From: Paramyrothecium sp. XJ0827
Lineage: Eukaryota > Ascomycota > Sordariomycetes > Hypocreales > Stachybotryaceae
Direction of reading: 5' to 3'
DNA length: 64,000 nt
Assembly: GCA_020881915.1 (NCBI GenBank)
Contig: JAJFPB010000003.1
Location: 1,426,001 to 1,490,000, forward strand
The notes under the pieces were generated by a model. The model searched no databases. It had not been told where the DNA came from and was given only the letters and a program-made list of their open reading frames with translations. Numbering within the stretch: position 1 is the stretch's first letter; every line of letters begins with the position of its first letter. This document shows, piece after piece, positions 1 to 9,845 of the stretch. The translations under genes and the position numbers were made by a program.

Positions 1-2
1 TC

Positions 3-1784
3 AGCGCCCTCCTGGGCGCCGTCATGGCGGCCCCGACCCTCGTTCTGCAGTCCCGATCCAGCCCCTTCACCTCGGCCCACCCCGGCGGCATCAAGAACGT
101 CGTCGTCGAGAAGCAAAACACCCTCAACGGCACCGTCTTCAACGAGAAGCCCATCGAGGTCCCCGCCGACGAGGTCCTGTCCAAGCGAGCCATCCCGGCC
201 CAGCTTCCCATGGAGTTCGTCAACAACTTCGACGGTGGCAACGTCAACGCTTACCTCTCCGGTCTAGACTCTGACGGCGCCATTGTCTTCCTCGGAGCCG
301 ACGGCCAGCTCATCTACCCCAGCTCCGGCGGCTCGGCCGACCCCGTCAAGATCATGGAGAACATTGCCATCCCCATGCCCCCCAAGGGCGAGACGCTCAA
401 GATCACCCTCCCCATCACCATCACCTCGGCCCGTATCTACTTCTGCGAGGGAGATCTCACCTTCTTCATGGTCTTCACCGGCGCCGGTGACGGTCTCGTC
501 CAGCCCTCTCTCAGCAACCTCGAGGACCCCAGCTCCGGCCTGAACTGGGGTTTCGTCGAGCTCACTTACACCGACAAGCTCGTGCTCTACGCCAACATCA
601 GCTACGTCGACTTCGTCGGCATGATCCTCGGCATGGGCCTCACCGTCACCGACGGCAGCCCTTCCCAGCTCACCCACGGTCTCCACGGAAAGGCCGTCGT
701 CGATATCTGCAACGACCTCGTCGCCCAGACCGAGATTGACGGCTTCGCCTGGAGCAGCCTCTGCATCGCCAACGAGGAGGGCACCCCCATCCGCGTCCTC
801 TCCAACAACGAGTTCTCCGCCATCGAGCAGGAGCCCTTCCAGGACTACTGGCAGCCGTACGTCGACCAGGTCTGGGAGCACTACAGGACCAACACCCTGG
901 TCCTCAACACCCAGATGGAGGTCGGCGACATCAACTGCCGCGTCAACGGCGACCTCCTCGAGTGCGACGGCGACAACCGCGGCTACGCCAAGCCCACCCA
1001 CCGTGACATCTGGGGCTGCGACAGCGGTCCCTTCGGCAAGCTGCCCGAGGACAACGCCATCCACCTGGCCGTCATCCCCCGTCTCTGCGCCGCCTTCACC
1101 CGCTCCACCCTCCTCATCGACGGCGGCGACCGCCAGCCCAGCCTGGACTCCTCCCACTACTACGGCGTCGACCCCACCCACCACTACAGCCGCATCGTCC
1201 ACAAGTACGAGGTCGACGGCAAGGGCTACTCCTTCGCCTACGACGACGTCAACCCCGATGGCAACGAGAACGCCTCCGGCACCGTCTCCTCCGGCGCTGT
1301 CGACACCCTGACCATCTACGTCGGCGCTCCTCCCGATGGCGTCGTCGCTCCCCAGCCCCCTACTACTGAGGACCCTGAGGCCCCGGAGACTGAGAACCCA
1401 CAGACTCCTCCTGAGCAGCCAGAGACACCTCCTGAGCAGCCCGAGACACCTCCTGAGCAACCCGAGACTCCTCCTGAGCAGCCAGAGACTCCTCCTCAGC
1501 AGCCCGAGACTCCCCCTGAACAGCCCGAGGCTCCTCCCACCCCGCCTGTCCAGCCTCCTCCTCCTCCTCCTCCCCCTCCCCCTCCCCCTCCTCCTCCCGC
1601 CGGTGGTGCCCAGTCCGGAGCTTGCTCCAACGAGGGTGCATGGAACTGCATTGACGGCGCCACCTACCAGCGCTGCGCGAGCGGTAGCTGGTCCGCCACC
1701 CAGCCTGTCGCTCCCGGCACCACCTGCGCCGTGGGCGTCAGCAACAACCTCAACTTGGTCGTCAAGCGCGCCTTCAGGGCTTAA
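3..1784 (+). CDS. GH64 endo-beta-1,3-glucanase with C-terminal binding module, 5' partial
   Basis: Secreted glycoside hydrolase of family 64 (thaumatin-like beta-1,3-glucanase), expected to cut beta-1,3-glucan in its own or another fungal wall. The reading frame is already open at base 3 and reads through a hydrophobic stretch (LLGAVMAAP) that looks like the end of a signal peptide, so the true start lies left of the window and the ATG at 24 is internal. Counting from that ATG, residues about 55-430 form the GH64 domain. A proline/glutamate-rich linker with 7-residue repeats follows (about 450-505), then a polyproline run. The C-terminus is a small module with cysteines at 534, 542, 551 and 568 in a CxDGxxYxxC...VAPGTTC pattern like the CBM19/chitinase-tail modules. 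Family assignment is from sequence resemblance; the catalytic Glu and Asp were not mapped. Confidence 0.85.
   Translation, partial: SALLGAVMAAPTLVLQSRSSPFTSAHPGGIKNVVVEKQNTLNGTVFNEKPIEVPADEVLSKRAIPAQLPMEFVNNFDGGNVNAYLSGLDSDGAIVFLGADGQLIYPSSGGSADPVKIMENIAIPMPPKGETLKITLPITITSARIYFCEGDLTFFMVFTGAGDGLVQPSLSNLEDPSSGLNWGFVELTYTDKLVLYANISYVDFVGMILGMGLTVTDGSPSQLTHGLHGKAVVDICNDLVAQTEIDGFAWSSLCIANEEGTPIRVLSNNEFSAIEQEPFQDYWQPYVDQVWEHYRTNTLVLNTQMEVGDINCRVNGDLLECDGDNRGYAKPTHRDIWGCDSGPFGKLPEDNAIHLAVIPRLCAAFTRSTLLIDGGDRQPSLDSSHYYGVDPTHHYSRIVHKYEVDGKGYSFAYDDVNPDGNENASGTVSSGAVDTLTIYVGAPPDGVVAPQPPTTEDPEAPETENPQTPPEQPETPPEQPETPPEQPETPPEQPETPPQQPETPPEQPEAPPTPPVQPPPPPPPPPPPPPPPAGGAQSGACSNEGAWNCIDGATYQRCASGSWSATQPVAPGTTCAVGVSNNLNLVVKRAFRA
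1390..1602 (+). repeat. In-frame 21-bp minisatellite plus polyproline tract in the GH64 linker
   Basis: About six copies of a 21-bp unit encode PETPPEQ with small changes (one copy has PPQQ, the last has PEAPP). A C/T-rich tract encoding about 15 prolines follows. The unit keeps frame. It separates the catalytic domain from the small cysteine module and probably acts as an extended, protease-resistant linker. Copy number is likely to vary between isolates, by slippage. Confidence 0.85.
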
Positions 1785-2478
1785 GCGTGGTTTTTGATTG
1801 GATTTTGTGTGTGTGTGTGTTTTCTTGAATTTTCTGTTCTTCTGGAGGGACCTAGGATTTTTGCTTTCGACATGATGTAAAGGAACCATTTACTGTACTT
1901 ATATACACGTCTGTTTCTCGCTCAAAGTGTACATAATGAACTTGTGCCTTAGACGTCAATATCTGTTCTTGTTACGTTATCTGTTGCCAAAAAGTGAGGT
2001 GTTGCTTCCATACATGTTGCAGCATGGGTGCAATGGCCACCATGGGTTTTTGTACCGAATGCCGTTACCCGTAGTCTCATCTACTCTCTTTGGCAAAAAG
2101 CAGCCATGGTTGTTCAACAAGCATCATGCGTTATGCTTTATTTCGATCGCATTCATGTGTCGAAAGCCTGTTGGCCATGGCAAGTTCGAAGCTCATGCGG
2201 GGATCGAGGGCAGAAAAGTGTTGAAGAAGTCGCGACTGCGCAACAACACTTCTCAAGTGTGAGCATGGCAACAATGGTGTGGGCCCAGCAACTCGATCTC
2301 TTCAACCTCACCCAGTCCACCGCCATGTTACATTGATCCTCGCGCATGTCGTGGAGTCCTCTGCACTTGGCTCCTATACGCGCAGCCTCAGACCAGACGT
2401 CAACCACTGTATTCGATCCTAGCACTACCTTATACCTACTCATCCACTGGTGAAAGACAAACAGCAGCCCTGCCCACG
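1785..2478. other. Intergenic, no gene seen
   Basis: Holds the GH64 3' flank, including a (GT)n microsatellite at about 1806-1821, and the promoter of the next gene. The short ORFs here (about 70-110 codons) have no recognisable domains. Confidence 0.6.
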
Positions 2479-3135
2479 ATGAGCGCCCCTTCTCCGAGAC
2501 TTCTTGAAATCAGCAAGACCTCCCTCAGCCATCATTACGATGTACTTCTCCCCGATGGCAGCATCGCCTACTTCGCCGACATATCGACGTCTCCGCCAGA
2601 CATGCCCGCCCTCGTCCTGTTCGGTGGCTCCACCCGAAACGCACTTCATGTTGCCTCCTGCCACATGCCCCCCGGTACTGGAGATATGCGCATAAAGCTG
2701 ACCGACCCTGTCACAAGAGAGGTCCTCCAGCACGAAGACCTGACCAAGGAGTCGATGTACGCCTCGAAGTACCGCTTCATGACGACGGCGCCCAGCCTCC
2801 ACCGATGTCTTCCCGAGAGCCCCTTGCGCGAGCTGCGATCGTTTGTCTGGAAGAGAACGCATAAGGTCGGTGTGGACGGGATGAAAGTCCAGCAAATGAG
2901 CTCGCGCAACTGGAAGCTCATCGACGAGGTCACTCAGGAGCTGCTCGCTGTCTTCACCAGCGAATGGTCGCTCATTCGCTGTGGAGTTTTACAGATAAAC
3001 GTCGACTGGGGAACGGAGTTTGATGTCATGGTGCTCATCACTTGCCTGTCCCTGTATGAGAAATCGCGGAGGCGTCGGCAAAAGGGAAGCAAGAGCAAGG
3101 CGCCGAAAGGAACCCACGTCGGATGCGCATCGTAA
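2479..3135 (+). CDS. Tubby C-terminal-like (LURP-one-related) domain protein
   Basis: Single-exon 218-residue protein. It resembles a common fungal family with a tubby C-terminal-like beta-barrel. Visible family features are the middle segment RSFVWKRTHKVGVDG, the strand NWKLIDEVTQELLAVFTSE and the closing FDVMVLITCLSLYEKSRRRR. No signal peptide or membrane span is seen; the tail is strongly basic (RRRRQKGSKSK). The biochemical role of this family in fungi is unknown; related folds bind phosphoinositides or act as scramblases, but that cannot be inferred here. The ATG at 2479 is the first in frame and gives a full-length domain. Confidence 0.75.
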   Translation: MSAPSPRLLEISKTSLSHHYDVLLPDGSIAYFADISTSPPDMPALVLFGGSTRNALHVASCHMPPGTGDMRIKLTDPVTREVLQHEDLTKESMYASKYRFMTTAPSLHRCLPESPLRELRSFVWKRTHKVGVDGMKVQQMSSRNWKLIDEVTQELLAVFTSEWSLIRCGVLQINVDWGTEFDVMVLITCLSLYEKSRRRRQKGSKSKAPKGTHVGCAS

Positions 3136-3384
3136 AGGGCTAGAAAGGAAATGCGATGATGTATACAACAAGACCCAAAATCAGAGAAACTGCTTCATTG
3201 GCATTGTAATACCTAGTATGGACACTACTTAAACTTGCGGCAATGTACATGTGTTCCAGCGACGAGGTATCACAGCACTTCGTCCCATTCAAGACGACAG
3301 CATAGCTTGGCTTGAGAGTCAGCAATTGTCATGATTAATACTACTCACTCAATAATATACATTTGAGCATGTCTGATCCTTGCC

Positions 3385-4715
3385 TCACTGCTTAAATTCC
3401 CCAGCATAAAGCAGATCCCCCGGCTCGCCGTTCATCTCGTCCCAAAGCTCGCGGATCACTTCTTGATCACTTCTACCGATCAGCCTGGGCACTGGTGGAA
3501 CTTCTCCCAGCTGAGTGGCGGAATTCTCCCTCCCAAGTTGAACTAAGAGACAAGTCAGCTAGTATACGCGGATCAATACAGCGAGCATAATTGGCGCCTT
3601 ACCGTGCAGAAACACTGCAGCGTGCTTTCCAGAGTACAACGCATGATAGACGTTGGTGGAGTTGTCCGAGTTGCAGTCACCGACGGCGTACACGCCGGGC
3701 ACGCTCGTGATGGAACCCTTGCTGTCGTCCACGGCGTATCTCCCGTTGCCGTAGACCTTGACGCCCATGTCCTTGCCGACCTTGGAATGCTGCTCGCTGG
3801 GGAAGCTTGCAAGGAACGCGGCACGCTCCACTGTATCGGTACTGTTTTTGAAGCTCACCCGAAACAGGTCGTGCTCCGCCACGGTGGGCAGACTTGGATC
3901 CTCTTTGCCGGTAGTCCCATTCTTGAGCCGTGTGATAGCCGCAAGGGTTCGGTTCTCGACCGTGACGTTACGCAATTCGAGGTACTTCTGCCACTTGGGG
4001 AAATCCTTCTCAGTGGCGGTACGTACGCTGGCCGTGTCCGTGCCGTTGACGAAGGCCACGACATCGGTGTTGAGCGACTCCATCTCGCGGACCATGCCGG
4101 GGATATCGTCTAAGCTGGCAAGCAGGCCAAGAGGCTGGTTGGCGTGCTCGGTTCCGTCGCAGAAAGGACACCAAAAGATCCCCTTTCCCCAGTTGTCTAC
4201 GATGCCTGGGGTTTTCGGAAGTATGTCCTTCAAGCCAGTGGCCAATACAATCTTGCGGGCTACAAACGTCTTCTTGTCATTCTTCGAGTACGTCGCATAG
4301 ACCTTGAATGTCTTATTGCCCGACTCTGGTTCAATCTTGGTTACAGTGGCGTTGGCCATTTCGACGGTGTTGTAATGCGAGAGCTGCTTCCGGGCTGCCC
4401 AGCGATAGTAGGCCGGGGTAACGCCTGTCCTATGTCAGTCAATTGAGGAAACAGTCTGCCAGAAGAGTTCGTACCATCAAAGCCAAGAGCATCGTGCATG
4501 TGTCTCGTCGGTGAGTTTCTGTAAGATCCTGAGTCGAGCAGCAGGACGTGACGACGAACCCGGGCTAAGGAGCTCAAGGTAGCAAGGCCGGCTGGACCAC
4601 CACCGACGATAATGGCGTCGTACACCGTGACTGTGTCATTACGCGGCTCAATGGCAGCACCAAAGACATGGGCCGCCAACCCGGAAACAATAATGGACAC
4701 TGCCGAGAAGCGCAT
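3385..4715 (-). CDS. Secreted thioredoxin-reductase-like FAD oxidoreductase
   Basis: Three exons: 4715-4475, 4424-3603, 3542-3385, with introns of 50 and 60 bp, giving 406 residues. The first in-frame ATG, at 4715, gives a signal-peptide-like N-terminus (residues 1-20, MRFSAVSIIVSGLAAHVFGA). The FAD-binding motif GGGPAG is at about 38-43. A redox CxxC (WCPFCDG, Cys166 and Cys169) and a second FAD motif (VYAVGDCN) follow. This order matches the class of fungal thioredoxin reductases and gliotoxin-type dithiol oxidases (GliT-like), which oxidise or reduce disulfides using FAD. The last exon restores a C-terminus ending AGEFKQ. Several NxT/NxS sequons fit passage through the secretory route. No gene around it suggests a metabolite cluster, so the substrate is unknown. 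Confidence 0.82.
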
Positions 4716-6371
4716 ATCGAAATCGACGGGCTGCAAGCAGGGGCAGCGCAGAATATCCTACCTTAATGAGAACAGCACATGTGAACAGCGGCAGAAATGG
4801 CAGTTACTAAGTAGCATTCATGCGTTGATAATTGGGCTAGGAAAGGGGAACGAGGGAGCGGGCGGAGGCACGAGCCAAGATCATCATGGATTCATGCCGT
4901 GAGACATTTCGCGACAACGTGATCAGCTGGATTCAAAGGGCTCAACTACGCTGTGGAACCCTAGGCGTTGTCGTATTGGAGGGTGTTCACTGAATACTTA
5001 TGGATAGTGAGCAAGTGATGTTTCTTGAGCTCTATGGACGGCACCGCGCGTGGAAGTTTCCGCTTGACATGGATTCCCCTAGCTCTGGGTGATTCCGACT
5101 GTCGTACGGTGGCAGATGGTGCGAGGTGTCGCGGGTCAAATAGCTGTTTGTGTTTCACGTATGCCGTCATGCCAGATCCCGGCCTTCCTTTTTGTTTGTC
5201 TTGGTTCGGAGTGGGCGATTGGACGGGCGCGTTCCTCCGCGGTAGTGTCTGATGCACGAGTGCGTCACCCGAATGGTGTTCCGCACACTTAGTCTGAGAC
5301 ATGATCCAACCTCTGCGGGATATTCCCGGATTCGCGGGTGGCTTTCCAAAGGATGAAAGGACCGATTCTTCTCGGTAGCATGCTTCTCCTTCTACCAGGG
5401 ATACAATCGTAGGATTTTTGTATTACAGTCTGCTTGATCTACATACGCGGTATGGGATAATTCCTGTCGCAGCTAGAACATTAATACATGATGATATTCT
5501 ACCTCCCAACTTCGGTGCGAGGACACAGTAGGGCAGCCAATTCATTCTTCTCAATTTCTTTGCCTTGTGTTCTTCTGAAACTATTTCTCGCCTAACCAGT
5601 CATGAACTCAGATAAAGTTCAACGGGAGCAGCCACCCGGCCGGGATCTCCGAACAAAACGGGGTGGGGCCGGAGGGACCGCTTGCGGGCGTTCACATGTA
5701 TACGCAAGCTTTTGCCGAGCGCAAATGAGAATGACGCAGCAAAAGGGAACACATTTGAGAAGAAAGATTCTCAAGGTGTCTGATATAGACAACAAAGGAA
5801 TTCAAGCGAACCCCGGGAACAGGATCATGCGTTGTGTCTGGTGGTTTATTGTTCGCTCCATTCCGTAGATTTTTCTGGTCACGCCACGGAACATACCAAT
5901 GGACTGTGGCGGCCCGATCCCACAAGACAATAGGCTATTCAAACAACATCGGTAACACACACATACTTATGCAATGGCATTGTGCGTCGCGTTTTTGATC
6001 GAAGCATTCATCCTTCTCCTCGCAGCGCGATGCTCCGTTCGTTAGGTCCTTGCTCCCGATCGGCTCAGTCCGTCACGTTGCTACATCATCGCCACTACTT
6101 GGGGAGCTAGTCTTTCGTAGATGGTCCATCTAACATAGATAGTGCTAAATATCCACAGTCGTTGCAGCACACAAGCTGACCCGGTCATATTCCGTTTCCT
6201 AATTGCCTGGCGTTATGCCCTTTCAGACAAACCCAAATCGTGGATTTGGTAGACAGGCAAGTGTGTACTAAAGAAAGCGAGATCGCACAATATCTTACCC
6301 ATATTATATTTTTAATGCAAAGGACCCGGGTATGATTTCATGTTCCTTTAGATAATTCATGCTTATACCTA
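4716..6371. other. Gene-free intergenic stretch
   Basis: No convincing ORF on either strand; the short ORFs show no domain and no splice logic. Base composition is ordinary until about 6300, where it turns AT-rich next to the inverted-repeat element. Confidence 0.55.
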
Positions 6372-6645
6372 CCTTGGCAAGTGGTGAGAAAAAATACCCG
6401 AACTGCAAAATACTTTATTATTAGTAGTATCTTAGGAAATAAGAAAAAGAATGAAAGAAAAATATTTTTTTTATATTTTTTTTTATTTTTTTTTATTTTC
6501 TTGAATATTTATTTATAATATCTTTTAAACTTTCATTTTAAATAATTGATAAAGATTTATTGTAAAAGTTAATATTTATTGTATGTTTATGAATCTTTCT
6601 ATTGTTTCGCGGTTCGGGGTTTCTTTTAATAACCGCTTGCTTGGG
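6372..6645. mobile_element. MITE-like element, copy 1 (TA-flanked, AT-rich core)
   Basis: A 274-bp segment that starts CCTTGGCAAGTGGTGAG and ends, read on the other strand, CCCAAGCAAGCGGTTAT. The two ends form an imperfect inverted repeat of about 35 bp sharing GCAAG(T/C)GGT and CCCGAAC(T/C)GC. It is bordered by TA on both sides (6370-6371 and 6646-6647), the target duplication used by Tc1/mariner/pogo-type transposons. The core is extremely AT-rich with no coding capacity. A second copy lies at 49060-49309. C/T differences between the arms fit repeat-induced point mutation (RIP), which is an inference. Confidence 0.72.
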
Positions 6646-6918
6646 TACCGCACCTAAAGAGTCCACGACTAAACGATGCCAATAATTGAAGATTCTTCTC
6701 CTGGCATTCGGCCGCTGTCCGCAACGATATAGATATCTCGAGGGTGGAAATCATAAAAAGGATGAGCAAACCCCAACCAGGCGACTGTGCTCATTTATTC
6801 TGAGCGTCTAAAAGTCTACATACAACCTCAAAGTCTGCGTCACTATCTATAGACCGAAAAATAGCACAGGTTCTGGACATCAAAGCACTAGACAAGATAC
6901 CAATCCAAAGTCACCAGA

Positions 6919-7804
6919 TTACTTGGCAGCAGGAATGCCATACTTCTCGTAAGGGAAGTTCTCGAGGGTAGGCAGGTGCTCGGCCCAGCCGTCTCCGAGC
7001 TCACCCAGCTGGTGCAGGTCAATAGTGCCGGCCTCGCCGGTGCGTCCGGCGAGAACCTCCTCCTCGCGGCCGGCGTACTCGGCCTTGAGCATGGGGTGGG
7101 GGCACCAGATGACGCGCATGCCGGCACGGCGGCCGGCCTCCACGCCGGGGACGGAGTCCTCGAAGACGAGGCACTCCTCGGGGGTGACGGGCTTCTCGCC
7201 CTCGGGCAGCGACTCGTTGATGGTCTGCAGGGCCAGCAGGAAGATGTCGGGCAGGGGCTTGCCGCGGCCGGCCGGGATGCGGGGGTCGTCGCCGAGGACG
7301 CGGCGGTTAGCGGGGAAGACCGCAAAGAAGTCCTGCAGATGGTCGGCCTTGAGCTTGAAGTTGCCGGCGTGCGAGCTTGTGGCCAGGGCGATGTGGACGG
7401 GTAGCTCCCGGTCCTTGGTGGCGTCGAGGGTGGCCAGCAGCTCGGGGACGCCGGGCAGCGGCTTGGTCGTGGGGAAGTGCTTGCGCTGCAGGGCGCTGAG
7501 CTCGTCGATGTAGTCCTCGTGGGAGACGGGCAGCTGGGCCCAGTCGTTGAAGAGCTTGTTGGCGGCTGGGCCGGGTCTGCCCTGAAGCTTGGCCTTGATA
7601 TACCAGGGGAGCGGGCCCTTGCCGAACTTGTCGAGGATGATGTTGATGCAGAGGGTGTAGAGGTCCTCGGTGTCGAGGAGGAGGCCGTCCATGTCAAAGA
7701 TGCAGGCCCGGACGGGCGGGAAGCTGCAAATTTCAGGTTAGCCATGTCATTCCCATGTGTTTGGCGTGTATCGTGGCCAATCCATACTCAGTACGAGGTG
7801 CCAT
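6919..7804 (-). CDS. HAD-superfamily hydrolase, pseudouridine-5'-phosphatase-like
   Basis: Two exons: a 17-nt first exon (7804-7788), a 64-bp intron, then 7723-6919, giving 273 residues. The tiny exon is inferred because it supplies an ATG in the right phase, and the joined N-terminus MAPRTDFPPVRACIFDMDG leads straight into the HAD nucleophile motif (DxDG, Asp16). Later motifs are the phosphate-binding ALATSSHAGNFK and the acidic metal-binding loop ECLVFEDSVPGVEAG. It should be a cytosolic phosphatase of the HDHD1/GS1 subgroup acting on a small phospho-sugar or nucleotide; the substrate cannot be read from sequence. Confidence 0.85.
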
Positions 7805-8567
7805 GGTGCTTTGAGTTATGGGATGGGAATTTGACGAGCCGAGGTTGGAGAGTCAGGCTTCAATTTCACGGCAGAGTGAAGTGCAGTGAAGTTAAATGAG
7901 TATTTCTTGTGAGATGAGATGAGATAAACCGGGCTTGCTCGAAGACAATGGCCAATTTAAGGGAAAATTTCTCTTGGTGCTCGGTGTGAGTCAATTGTGA
8001 GGTCCAAAAAGCGACGGCCCGGTTATGAATTTTCCTGCGCTCGGCGTCTTGGAGAGGATGAATCGGCGTCTTGCCCCTCCATTGACAGCGGGCCATTCAG
8101 CGGAGCGATAAGATAAGGCAGCGGGGTGAAATGGGAGGCAGAGGGACGCAGCCTCGTGCTCGCCAAAGCCCCGGTCAGTGGCTCGACCCCGCGCTAAGGA
8201 CCAGCGAAAATGCGCTAAAGGCCTTGCCCTGGCGGGTGGCTCCGAGCGCCTCGCTGTCCAGCCTTAGCCAAGGTACTCCGCAAAGCAGTTCACCTGGGAA
8301 TGGGAATTGCAACTTGCATCTGACCCACGTCGCTCGTCCACATCACGAACTTTGTGTACATTCTCATCTTGTCCTGTGACTGCATTGAGTCGTTGCATAG
8401 CATATATTTTTTGTCAAAGAAGCTGCATGGCTTGGCCACTGTACATCCTCTCACCATAACAATCGCATCGCCATCAGCTAGCGCCGAAACTCGCTTGACC
8501 TCTCAGCTCATCCGTCACACTCATCCAAAGTCGGCCAGCAAGCCCCTGGGCCCACACTGTTGACAGG
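7805..8567. other. Divergent promoter region between HAD hydrolase and TTC1 homologue
   Basis: About 760 bp separating two divergently transcribed genes. No domain-bearing ORF and no RNA gene was recognised. Confidence 0.5.
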
Positions 8568-9566
8568 ATGCCTGGATCTGAAGATGAGAAGAAGCCCACC
8601 GAGGTCTCTCCACCGGCAAACCCCAACTCGAGTAAAGATGTCGAGGTACCAGAGGAACCAGAGCTTGTGAGATTCTCACCAGAAGAGGAAGCAGTACGTC
8701 ATGGCCATCTGGCACATCCAACTCACATGTTTTTTCATATCATCTCACTTCTCTGACCCCAAACTAACAACCAACACTCCCAGTCCATGCTTCAAGAGTC
8801 AAACTCCATCAAGGAAGAGGCAAACTCCCTCTTCTCCTCAGAAGACTACCAAAACGCCCTCGCCAGATACCACGACGCCCTCTCCTCCTGCCCCAACTAC
8901 CTACACTACCCCCGCGCCGTCCTGCACAGCAACGTCGCCGCGTGCCACATCAAGCTCGAGGACTGGGAACCCGCCATCAAAGCTGCTTCGGCGGCGCTCG
9001 ACGCGCTTGCGAAGCTAGAGGAGCCTGCGAAGGAGGGCGAGGACGGTGAGAGCAAGGACAAGACGGATGGTGCTAGCAAAAGCGCACCCACCACGGAAGA
9101 GAAGAAGAAAGAGGATGACGACGAGGCGGTTGACGAAGAAGTCGTAAGCGCCGGTGCCTCCCGCGCTGCGCCCGCACCGCTTGCCGCTCCCAAGCCATTC
9201 CAACCCTCCGACGTCCTCCGCATCCGCACCAAGGCCCTCCTCCGCCGCGGCCGTGCCCGCTCCAAAGCCGGCGGCTGGGCCAACCTCTCCGGCGCCGAGC
9301 AGGACTACAGCGCGCTCGCCGCGCTCCCCCGCGGCAGCCTGACCCTGGCCGACAACTCCGTCGTGCGCTCCCAGCTCCGCAACCTGCCGCCGCGCATCAA
9401 GGCCGCCCAGGAGGCCGAGATGTCCGAGATGTGGGGCAAGCTGCGCCAGCTAGGCGACGGCATCCTCAAGCCCTTCGGGCTGAGCACGCAGAACTTCCAG
9501 ATGGTCAAGGACGAGAACACGGGCGGGTATAGCATGAACTTTAATAATGGGTCGGCGAAGGAGTGA
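8568..9566 (+). CDS. TTC1: TTC1-type tetratricopeptide repeat protein
   Basis: Two exons, 8568-8693 and 8784-9566 (90-bp intron), 302 residues. The N-terminus is acidic and disordered. TPR helices start at about residue 45 (SNSIKEEANSLFSSEDYQNA). A lysine/glutamate-rich insert of about 60 residues follows, then a last TPR and the C-terminal segment ILKPFGLSTQNFQMVKD, which is characteristic of the TTC1 family. TTC1 proteins act as cytosolic adaptors that contact Hsp70/Hsp90 chaperones or small GTPases. The charged insert inside the TPR block is typical of fungal members. Confidence 0.85.
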
Positions 9567-9845
9567 TACCACGGGGAGCGTGGATGGGGGCTGTGGGATG
9601 CATGATATCGCGGCTTGTCCGGGCATTCGAGGAGTCTTGGTATATGAGTTGAGCATTTCACGACGCATGGCATATTGAGCCCCATTGCAGACAGCCATCT
9701 TGAACGAAAATCCAGCATTGTAGTAGTTTGTTATTAGGAAAGTAGCAGGTGCAACGCAACTAGCAATAGGCACAAATACCCCTTGACATAATAAAAAAGG
9801 CCCCAGTCCTTCAATCTGAATCTTACTCACTACAACATATCAGCT

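Noticed and set aside
264..1889. 541-codon minus-strand frame
   Set aside because: Antisense shadow of the GH64 gene, low-complexity Val/Asp/Gly sequence that mirrors the linker repeats.
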